Assembly (NCBI GenBank): GCA_041941305.1
Contig: JBGTQJ010000004.1
Span: 62,001 to 126,000, forward strand
Length of the DNA: 64,000 nt
Reading direction: 5' to 3'
Origin: JANSWP01 sp041941305
Lineage (GTDB): Bacteria; Bacteroidota; Bacteroidia; Chitinophagales; Saprospiraceae
This document shows, one piece after another, positions 45,186 to 52,191 of the stretch; position 1 is the first letter of the stretch, and each line of letters starts with the position of its first letter. The position numbers and the translations under genes were made by a program. Under the pieces are notes generated by a model. It did no database searches. It was not told the origin of the DNA and saw only the letters and a program-made list of their open reading frames with translations.

Positions 45186-45209
45186 TGTTTTTATGAAAAT
45201 TTTGAATTT

Positions 45210-45419
45210 ATGACCACCATAAATCTTGATAAACCACTTACTAATTTACAAATAGAATTGCTAAAATTATTTGCCAAAGATATTCTTGAAGATAAATTGG
45301 TAGGTCTGAGAGATATTATTTCAGATTATCTGTTAGATATTACTATCGAAGAAGCGGATAAGGTTTGGGAAGAAAAAGGGTATTCGGAAGAAAATGTGAG
45401 CGGTAGCAGCTCAGGTTGA
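45210..45419 (+). CDS. Antitoxin-like small protein with abnormal C-terminus
   Basis: The ATG at 45210 (MTTINLDKPLTNLQIELLKL) is preferred over the one at 45183 because the upstream residues derive from the terminator region. The 69-residue product is helical and charged (GLRDIISDYLLDITIEEADK), like small antitoxins found before PIN-domain toxin genes in Bacteroidota. The end (SGSSSG) is unusual. The toxin-like remnant that follows starts inside this gene's 3' end in another frame, as if a deletion fused the two. Confidence 0.6.
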   Translation: MTTINLDKPLTNLQIELLKLFAKDILEDKLVGLRDIISDYLLDITIEEADKVWEEKGYSEENVSGSSSG

Positions 45420-45525
45420 TTATTTAGTAACAAATGATAAAGATTACAAGCCTTTGAAAACTTTACCCTTTCCAGACTTGACTATTTTAAACATTAGTGA
45501 ATTTATTGAAGTATTAGATTCTTAA
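45400..45525 (+). pseudogene. C-terminal remnant of a PIN-domain toxin
   Basis: A 41-codon open stretch reads AVAAQVDYLVTNDKDYKPLK and then PFPDLTILNISEFIEVLDS to a TAA. This is the usual end of a PIN-domain ribonuclease toxin (the 'A.YLVT.D.dy' motif carrying the last acidic residues, then '.p.v.i.n..efl..l'). The N-terminal two thirds of a PIN domain are missing and there is no start codon, so the toxin is inactive as written. Confidence 0.65.
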
Positions 45526-45602
45526 ATGTCTTGAATTCATTTAGAAAAGGGATTTTAAAGAAAATAACAATTGCCTTTGTAAACAATTCAACTCCATCGC
45601 TC

Positions 45603-45998
45603 ATGAAACTTTATTTACTCTGTTGTATACCTCTACTCACTTCCAACACATTTTTTGCACAAGATTAACCTACCAGAATTGTTTACAAACATTGGAATCC
45701 TGACAAGGCTATTTGGGAAAAAAATAGAAAGGAAATTTTCGAATACAATGATCACGGTCAGTTGATTAGTAAACTCAAGAAAATCTGGTCACCTGATGAT
45801 TCCAGTTATATTGATAACCGTTCTGAAATTTTCGATTATGATGAATATGGAAATGAAGTTTATGACGAATTAATAATAGTCGATTTGACGACAAACATCT
45901 TAAAACCTTTTGGTCGGAAAGAAAGGATTTATAATGATAATAACCAGCTTGAGGAATACAGGTATTTCAATTGGGATGAAGAAAGGAATGATTGGTAG
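45603..45998 (+). pseudogene. Exported-protein gene closed by a nonsense codon after the signal peptide
   Basis: From the ATG at 45603 the frame encodes a signal peptide (KLYLLCCIPLLTSNTFFAQD), then meets a TAA at 45666-45668. The same frame continues without further stops for 110 codons (PTRIVYKHWNPDKAIWEKNR, IFDYDEYGNEVYDELIIVDL, YFNWDEERNDW) to 45998. The mature region has Asp/Tyr-Gly words as in YD-repeat-like Bacteroidota surface proteins. Either the gene is freshly inactivated or there is a sequencing error at one base. Confidence 0.65.
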
Positions 45999-46129
45999 AA
46001 ACTTTGATTATTGAGGACTAACTATTTCACTACCAACTTATCCCAATTCGCTCCAAAGCATTGTCTGAATTATTCATTCTGACCCCATATTGCGGCTGTA
46101 TTTAAATCAATCATTAAAAACCAAAAATC

Positions 46130-46813
46130 ATGAAAACAGCCGCAAAATTTCTAAAAGCAACCTTATCCGATTTATCTTCTGAAATCAATGTTGACTATAT
46201 CGCCGACATCTTTTCTGGTCTTAGACAGGATCCTTATGTAAAAGAAGGATTCCGATACAAAGCCATATCTCGTTATCGTGTGAATGATAATTTGGTTTTA
46301 CGAACAGAACATGGTCCCTTGTTTCAATCCAGTGAGCACAACCCCACTCATGGAGATATCATTCGAGATTATCCTGAATTTGATTATCAAGATGAAATCT
46401 CGGAGGAGATCAATCACATCGTTCGAACCTTTGCTCAACAATGCGGCATTTCCAAAGACGAGGAAATACTCTTCCAGGCACAAAGGATAACCGCTTCCAA
46501 AAAACTGACGGGATTGCCAGCTATAGAAGGATGGCATCAGGATGGAACCACTTATATTGGTATGATGTGTATCAACCGCCACAATGTTTCTGGTGGAGTC
46601 TCTCAATTGGCATTTGAAAAGGGAAAAAATGTAGTCTTGAACCATGAATTGCAACCAGGAGAGTTGCTTATTTTGGATGACCGAACCTATTGGCATTATG
46701 CTACGCCTATTCAACCGATTGACGAAATGAAGGCGGCTTATCGAGATATCTTGATACTTTGTACACCAAGTTGTAGAATGCCCGAGGAGAAAAGGTTGGC
46801 AAAAAGAGCATAA
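46130..46813 (+). CDS. 2-oxoglutarate/Fe(II) dioxygenase (PF10014-type)
   Basis: 227 residues. The iron ligands appear as His and Asp in GWHQDGTTYIGMM (near residue 143) and the distal His in DRTYWHYATPI (near 194), with the Arg for 2-oxoglutarate probably in AAYRDILIL. The preceding block FQAQRITASKKLTGLPA is characteristic of the family that includes amino-acid hydroxylases such as isoleucine 4-hydroxylase. The reaction is therefore probably hydroxylation of a free amino acid or a related small molecule; the substrate cannot be read from sequence. Monocistronic, ending inside a hairpin repeat. Confidence 0.85.
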   Translation: MKTAAKFLKATLSDLSSEINVDYIADIFSGLRQDPYVKEGFRYKAISRYRVNDNLVLRTEHGPLFQSSEHNPTHGDIIRDYPEFDYQDEISEEINHIVRTFAQQCGISKDEEILFQAQRITASKKLTGLPAIEGWHQDGTTYIGMMCINRHNVSGGVSQLAFEKGKNVVLNHELQPGELLILDDRTYWHYATPIQPIDEMKAAYRDILILCTPSCRMPEEKRLAKRA

Positions 46814-46907
46814 AAGTACCACGGCTCTCCAGAGTCGTACAACAAGTATCACGGTTTTCCAAAACCGAACATACAAAGAAACGACTCTGGAGAGCCGTGC
46901 TACTTTT
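46812..46907. repeat. GGCTCTCCAGAG-type hairpin element, copy 1
   Basis: Left arm 46812-46838 and right arm 46881-46907 are complementary over 27 bases with one mismatch. The loop contains a second hairpin (CGGTTTTCCAAAACCG). The element exactly fills the space between two convergent genes and overlaps both stop codons, so it probably serves as their terminator. A second copy lies at 52062-52148, and a fragment (GTAGCACGGCTTTCC) near 47943. Confidence 0.8.
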
Positions 46908-47565
46908 AAAACTTATAATTCAATCCAAAGCGATAAGTCAATGGAATATTATTCGATGTAAATTCCTCTGCGAAATTCCAGAGTAGGTATGCCTCAAAAC
47001 CCAAAAGTCCTCCACTCGTGTAACCCACACCAGCGTAATAATTTTGATCCCAGGCTCTAAAGGTTTCGATTTTGTTATCCGGACCAACTATCAGTGGGTT
47101 GGAAGGCAATTCTTCATTGATGCTTTGATATTCTGCATGAATGAAGTAAGTCCCATTGATTTTGTACCTCGCAAAGATTCCCAAACCAAGATTCACACTA
47201 TTAAACTTAAAGTCATCGTCACTATTGACAAATTGTTGGACTCTACTGCCTTGGTAGTAAAATTCTATTCTGGGACCAATGGATAAATCTTCGGAAATTT
47301 TATAACCTGCCATTGGTGATAATCCAAAAATGAAGAAATTGGTACGCAAACAATTGCCAAAACCATCATTCAAACAACCAGAGGAAAAGTTTAGGTTAAT
47401 GCCCGCACCATACCATATTTTCCCGAAAAAGTTGCCACTCTCATCAAAATACTCATCTACTTTGGAGGATTTCTTTTTCTTCTTCCCTCTTTGACCATAA
47501 GCGTCATTGGATATGGAAATTGTGAAAATCATAGCCAAAAGGCTAAAAAGGAGTAATTTTTTCAT
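46906..47565 (-). CDS. Outer-membrane beta-barrel protein
   Basis: The ATG at 47565 (MKKLLLFSLLAMIFTISISN) is preferred because it opens a signal peptide directly. The mature 195 residues begin with a basic patch (RGKKKKKSSK) and continue as alternating strands (IWYGAGINLNFSS, SIGPRIEFYYQGSR, GLGIFARYKINGTYFIHAEY, YYAGVGYTSGG). The last strand ends in Phe (TYRFGLNYKF), the usual signal for the BAM insertion machinery. Likely an eight-stranded barrel. Function unknown. Confidence 0.8.
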   Translation of the reverse strand: MKKLLLFSLLAMIFTISISNDAYGQRGKKKKKSSKVDEYFDESGNFFGKIWYGAGINLNFSSGCLNDGFGNCLRTNFFIFGLSPMAGYKISEDLSIGPRIEFYYQGSRVQQFVNSDDDFKFNSVNLGLGIFARYKINGTYFIHAEYQSINEELPSNPLIVGPDNKIETFRAWDQNYYAGVGYTSGGLLGFEAYLLWNFAEEFTSNNIPLTYRFGLNYKF

Positions 47566-47999
47566 GCTTAATGATTTATATTTTATTGTCGTCAAAATTA
47601 AAAGTACATTTCAAAATATCAAAAGGGTAACGAGTGAAGTCGGTATTTGGTTGTTCTTTTGTCGGAAAGAAGTAGGTTTTTGGGTTTTGCCTGTCAGTTG
47701 TTTTGCAAGATGATTGAAGTAGCCTTGTAACTATGTAATTATTGTTCAGAGGTTTATAAAATATTGATTTTCAAAATGCCCAATAAATTGGTGGGTTACC
47801 TTTTTGAATGCTTTTTATACATCGGTCAAGGAACTCAAAAGACATTTTTACAAATAGTAGAAGCTTATTTTTCCGTTATCGGAAGCAAAGCCTTTTTTTT
47901 GTGAAAGTAATAGAAAGCTTCCAGATGATATCATATGGTGAACGTAGCACGGCTTTCCCAAATTCTTAGTAGACCATATGACATTATCGAATTCTAAAA
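47566..47999. other. Gap without a supported gene
   Basis: Nothing gene-like is seen. A fragment of the GGCTCTCC element lies near 47943. The region should contain divergent promoters for the outer-membrane protein and the aminopeptidase, but no clear element was found. Confidence 0.35.
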
Positions 48000-48029
48000 A
48001 TGAACGTCAACTATAAAACTTCCATTCCT

Positions 48030-50498
48030 ATGAAAATAACCTTTACAAAATTATTTGCACTGCTTGCTTTTATCATTATCCAAGAAAACATTATGGCACA
48101 GCCATTTGGGGTAGAGCATCATGGCTGTCATCACACCAAAAGCAAAATCGAAATGCTTCCATTGACTGTGGAAGAGGAAATTGAAATGCAGCAGAGTGCC
48201 CTACGCAGCGATACCATTGATATATTGAATTATAACATCACCCTGGATGCGAGAGATTTTTCGGGACAAACCATTACCGCTTCCTGCGAAATCACCTTTT
48301 CTCCCAAAATGGATGGCATAACCTATATGCAACCGCTTGATTTACTGGATTTTACCGTGGATTCTGTGGTAGGAGCAAGTGGACATTTGGTTCATGACTT
48401 TGATGGTCTGTTTTTAAATGTTCAATTGCCGACGACTATGAATACCGGTGAAGTGGGAGCATTCACTGTTTATTACCATGGGCAGCCAACTCCAGCAGCT
48501 TCTGGTTTTGGAGGCTTTGTATTTGAAGGGGATATTGCCTACAACCTGGGTATTGGTTTAGGAGCAAATCCTTATAATTACGGTCGTGGCTGGTTTCCCT
48601 GTTTCGATAACTTTGTGGAGCGAGCAACTTACGACTTGAACATCATTTCTCCGGCTGGTAAAAGAGGTTATGGTATTGGTACTTTCCTCGAGCAAATTGA
48701 TTTGGGAAATGATGAAAATATGCGTCGCTACCGTTTTGACCAACCATTGCCAACTTATCTTGTGGGAGTCGCCGTCGGTCCGTATACCATTGAAGCAAGC
48801 ATCCATACAGGAGCTTTTGGAGATGTACCGATTACTTTGATTGGCAAACCTTCGGATGTCAATGCTATCAATGATTCCTTTCAACACCTTGGGACTTGTA
48901 TTGATGCTATTGAATATTGGTTTGGACCCTATGCCTGGGAACGAGTTGGATTTGTTATGACCAATGTGGGGGCAATGGAACATTGTACCAGCATTGCCTA
49001 TCCAGTAAGTATCGCTACCAATGGAGCAACAGCGAATCAAAATCGGTTGATGGCACATGAATTGGCACATCACTGGTGGGGCAATGTATTGACCTTGTCA
49101 TCTCCAGCCAATATGTGGATTAAGGAAGGCAATGCGGAATATTCAGCGCATTTGTTTTTCGAATATGCTTTTGGCAATGATGTTTTTGTGGATGCCGTTA
49201 AGGACAACCATTTAAATGAAGTGCTCATCAAAGCACACACGGATGATGATGGATTTCATCAACTTTCCGGTATCCCCTATGAGCAAACATATGGTACACA
49301 TACCTACAATAAGGGAGCTTCTATGATGCACAATTTGAGAGGTTATATGGGTGATGATTTGTTCCGACAAGGCATGACGGCTATGCTGGAAGTTTATGAA
49401 TACCAATCCATCAATGCTGAGCAGTTTCGCGATCATTTGATTGCCAATACAGGTTTGGATCTCCATCCTTTCTTTGATGCCTGGATTTTTGCCCCCGGAT
49501 ATGCGAATTACGAAATCAGCGCCATCGATGTATCTCAAAGTGGTGGAAATTACGATGTAGAAATTGAAATACAACAGAAACTCCGCGCAGCTCCTCAGTT
49601 TCACAATGATGTGCCTTTGGAGATTACTTTTTTTGATGAAAACTGGAATGCTCATACCGAAGCCTTTATGGTTTCGGGAGAATACACGCTAGTGGATTTT
49701 ATGGTTCCTTTTGAGCCTGTCATGCAGGTTTTGAATGACGCCAATAGATTGAATCTCGCAAGATCACAAAATCGCTTTACTGCCTATGAAGCTGGAAACG
49801 TGGACACAGAATATTCAGATTTTCTTGCACTTAGTATTATTGAAATGAATCCCGGAGATTCTGCTATGATCAACGTTGTTCACCACTGGACTGCACCAGA
49901 CGATGGACCAGAATTCAATTTGCACAATCTCAAAATGTCCAGCACCCATTATTGGACATTTTCTGGTATCGTACCAGAATCTGGTTTCAAAATGAAAGGT
50001 ACGACCCGATATAAAGGAGGGACTCCTACTGCGTTGGATTACGATTTGGTGAATATGACAGATGATAGTTTGATTTTGGTTTGGCGTGAGGAGCCTGAAA
50101 ATCCATGGATAGAGTATCCATATTACCGAAAGCAAACAGCAGGGGATTTTATTAAGATAGATACTTTGTTAATGGGGGATTATGCTTTTGCAAATGGCGT
50201 AATTGAAACCTCAACATCAGAAGTTGAAAACCTGATAGATTTGAGCATTTATCCAAATCCAACATCTGATATTTTGTATGTGGAAGGAGCATTAAATGAA
50301 GTTCCTGAAAATGCTTTTATTGAACTGTACGATTGGACTGGAAAGTTGGTCTTTTCGAAAAATATGGGACATACCGATCGGTTTCTACATGAAATGATTG
50401 ACTTAGTGCATTTGGCATCAGGCTCTTATTTATTAAAATTCAGAGACTTGGGAGGTTATGAATTTGCCAAGCCACAGAAAGTGATGCTTCTAAATTGA
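48030..50498 (+). CDS. Secreted M1-family zinc aminopeptidase with type A T9SS sorting domain
   Basis: The ATG at 48030 begins a signal peptide (MKITFTKLFALLAFIIIQEN). About 822 residues. The N-terminal beta domain is followed by the exopeptidase motif VGAMEHCTSIAYP (GAMEN-like, Asn replaced by His), the zinc motif HELAHHWWGN with His343, Glu344 and His347, and Glu366 of KEGNAEYSAHL as third ligand (HExxH-18-E). A catalytic Tyr is plausible in TYGTHTYNKGASM. The C-terminal 80 residues (LSIYPNPTSDILYVEG, IELYDWTGKLVFSKN, LASGSYLLKFRD) form a type A T9SS sorting domain. The enzyme is therefore secreted or bound to the cell surface, where it should trim peptides. Confidence 0.93.
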   Translation: MKITFTKLFALLAFIIIQENIMAQPFGVEHHGCHHTKSKIEMLPLTVEEEIEMQQSALRSDTIDILNYNITLDARDFSGQTITASCEITFSPKMDGITYMQPLDLLDFTVDSVVGASGHLVHDFDGLFLNVQLPTTMNTGEVGAFTVYYHGQPTPAASGFGGFVFEGDIAYNLGIGLGANPYNYGRGWFPCFDNFVERATYDLNIISPAGKRGYGIGTFLEQIDLGNDENMRRYRFDQPLPTYLVGVAVGPYTIEASIHTGAFGDVPITLIGKPSDVNAINDSFQHLGTCIDAIEYWFGPYAWERVGFVMTNVGAMEHCTSIAYPVSIATNGATANQNRLMAHELAHHWWGNVLTLSSPANMWIKEGNAEYSAHLFFEYAFGNDVFVDAVKDNHLNEVLIKAHTDDDGFHQLSGIPYEQTYGTHTYNKGASMMHNLRGYMGDDLFRQGMTAMLEVYEYQSINAEQFRDHLIANTGLDLHPFFDAWIFAPGYANYEISAIDVSQSGGNYDVEIEIQQKLRAAPQFHNDVPLEITFFDENWNAHTEAFMVSGEYTLVDFMVPFEPVMQVLNDANRLNLARSQNRFTAYEAGNVDTEYSDFLALSIIEMNPGDSAMINVVHHWTAPDDGPEFNLHNLKMSSTHYWTFSGIVPESGFKMKGTTRYKGGTPTALDYDLVNMTDDSLILVWREEPENPWIEYPYYRKQTAGDFIKIDTLLMGDYAFANGVIETSTSEVENLIDLSIYPNPTSDILYVEGALNEVPENAFIELYDWTGKLVFSKNMGHTDRFLHEMIDLVHLASGSYLLKFRDLGGYEFAKPQKVMLLN

Positions 50499-50566
50499 TT
50501 CTGCAATACTACTATTCTGCGATGCTATGATGGTTTGGTATTTAGATACATCAAGTCATCATGGCA

Positions 50567-51145
50567 TCACTTCAAGTACCCTTTCAATTCTGCTCTCATA
50601 ATTTTCAAAGCCTTGCCCATTTGATTTTCTACGGTTTTTACAGAAATGCCCAGTTTTTCAGCAATTTCCTTGTAGGTCAATTGCTCAAACCGGCTCAATT
50701 GAAAAACGGTTCGACATTTAGGAGGAAGTTTATTTATTGCAACTGTGACATGTGCCTGTAATTCCGTTTGCAAAAAATCGTCCTCGACGCTATAAGTTTG
50801 TTCTGCGCGAATGTTGGATGAGATCTCTTCTGTTTCGCGCCCTTTATTTTTTCTGAGCCAACCCAGTGCTTCATTGATTGCCATCCTATGGAAATATGCT
50901 TTGAAAGAAGCTTGGATATTTACTTGTTGTCGTTTTTCCCAAAATCGAATGAAGACGTTTTGGGCAAGGTCTTCTACTAAACTTCTATCCCTAATAAACC
51001 GATGAATGGTTTGACATACGGCATTATAATGCTGCTGAAACAATTCATTCAACACCGTTTTGTCATTGGCCCGAAGGCGGTTCATAATATCAGAGACAGA
51101 TTCAGCTGACATGGGTGATTTGAGTCGGTCTTGCTTTTTTGTCAA
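50567..51145 (-). CDS. ECF RNA polymerase sigma factor
   Basis: 192 residues from the first ATG; a second ATG at 51112 (MSAESVSDIMNRL) is equally possible. Region 2 is visible as LNELFQQHYNAVCQTIHRFI, VEDLAQNVFIRFWEKR and FKAYFHRMAINEALGWLRK. Region 4 is KLPPKCRTVFQLSRFEQLTY followed by KEIAEKLGISVKTVENQMGK. This is the Bacteroidota ECF group that usually works with a FecR-like anti-sigma factor and a TonB receptor. Neither is adjacent here: the next plus-strand genes are a PAP2 phosphatase and a metallophosphoesterase fusion. Confidence 0.9.
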   Translation of the reverse strand: MTKKQDRLKSPMSAESVSDIMNRLRANDKTVLNELFQQHYNAVCQTIHRFIRDRSLVEDLAQNVFIRFWEKRQQVNIQASFKAYFHRMAINEALGWLRKNKGRETEEISSNIRAEQTYSVEDDFLQTELQAHVTVAINKLPPKCRTVFQLSRFEQLTYKEIAEKLGISVKTVENQMGKALKIMRAELKGYLK

Positions 51146-51220
51146 AAAAATTTAGCAATGATAGGGAAATGAAGCAAATTTGTTCCCATTACCTACTCAA
51201 AAATATAGTGAATCAAACAT

Positions 51221-52057
51221 ATGAGAATTTTATACCCATTTTCAACATCTCATTCTTTTCTAATTTTTGTTTTAATTGTTTTTACCTTTCCTTCATTAGC
51301 CCAAGTTAAAAGTCCCTATGCCATCAATTGGAAATACGATGGGCCAATTCTGGCTGGCGCTTTAGGGACCTTCATTGGCGCCAGAATCCAACAAAAAAAC
51401 ACAAATGGACTCAGTGAAAATGATTTATTGCGTTTAAATAGCGATAATATTTGGTCATTTGATAGAGGCATCATTGGCTATCATTCAGATGTGGCAGATG
51501 ATTGGAGTGATGTATGCTTGGGCTCTTCTTATCTGGTGACGGGAGGATTATTGGCAGGCTCCAAAAGGATTCGCAAAAAATTATTGCCTGCCCTGGTAGT
51601 AACTTTGGAAGCTTATTTTTTGAATCGCACCGTAACAGGCTGGTTTAAAGTGTCTATTTTGCGCAATCGCCCAATCGTATATGATCCGAATGTACCCCTG
51701 GAGAGAAAATTGGAACGCTATGCCCGATTTTCCTTTTTTTCTGGACATACTTCCTTTGCATCTGTATTGTATTTTTCTTCAGCGAAAATATTTGCAGATT
51801 ATTTTCCCAATTCAAAATATAAGCCATTGGTGTGGGCTTTTGCGGCAACAATACCCGCAGTTACTGGATTCTTAAGAACCAGAGCTGGTAAACATTTCTA
51901 TACGGATGTTATCACTGGATATACATCCGGGGCAATCTTTGGTATTTTAGTCCCTCATTTTCATAAACTAAAGACAAAGAAACAAGTTTCTAAGAACACG
52001 ACTTCTCTAAAAGTATTGCCCACAGCGAATGGAATTTATTGTGCACTTGGATTTTGA
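51221..52057 (+). CDS. PAP2-family phosphatase with signal peptide
   Basis: 278 residues, beginning with a signal peptide or signal anchor (HSFLIFVLIVFTFPSLAQ). The three PAP2 motifs are present: K-x6-R-P in KVSILRNRP, S-G-H in FFSGHTSFAS with the proton-donor His, and R-x5-H-x3-D in RTRAGKHFYTDVITG. Family members remove phosphate from phosphatidate, undecaprenyl diphosphate or other lipid phosphates at the membrane. Transcribed divergently from the sigma factor gene and upstream of the metallophosphoesterase fusion gene, separated from it by a hairpin element. Confidence 0.88.
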   Translation: MRILYPFSTSHSFLIFVLIVFTFPSLAQVKSPYAINWKYDGPILAGALGTFIGARIQQKNTNGLSENDLLRLNSDNIWSFDRGIIGYHSDVADDWSDVCLGSSYLVTGGLLAGSKRIRKKLLPALVVTLEAYFLNRTVTGWFKVSILRNRPIVYDPNVPLERKLERYARFSFFSGHTSFASVLYFSSAKIFADYFPNSKYKPLVWAFAATIPAVTGFLRTRAGKHFYTDVITGYTSGAIFGILVPHFHKLKTKKQVSKNTTSLKVLPTANGIYCALGF

Positions 52058-52061
52058 GGCC

Positions 52062-52148
52062 AAGTACCACGGCTCTCCAGAGCCGTGAAATATAATTATG
52101 GTTGAAAATTAGATTACATTTAAACGACTCTGGAGAGTCGTGGTACTT
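52062..52148. repeat. GGCTCTCCAGAG-type hairpin element, copy 2
   Basis: Left arm 52062-52086 and right arm 52124-52148 are complementary over 25 bases with two differences. Each arm has its own internal palindrome (CGGCTCTCCAGAGCCG; CGACTCTGGAGAGTCG). A shorter degenerate third arm follows at about 52151-52174 (GGACGATTCTGGAAAATCGTGC). Same family as 46812-46907. It lies 44 bases before the next start codon, in the likely 5' leader. Confidence 0.8.
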
Positions 52149-52191
52149 TTTGGACGATTCTGGAAAATCGTGCAACGTTCAAGATAATTAT

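Noticed and set aside
46298..46876. 192-codon minus-strand frame
   Set aside because: Lies antisense to the 2OG-Fe dioxygenase gene, which has clear family motifs; the minus-strand product has irregular composition.
48558..49073. 171-codon minus-strand frame
   Set aside because: Antisense to the M1 aminopeptidase catalytic region; no recognisable features.
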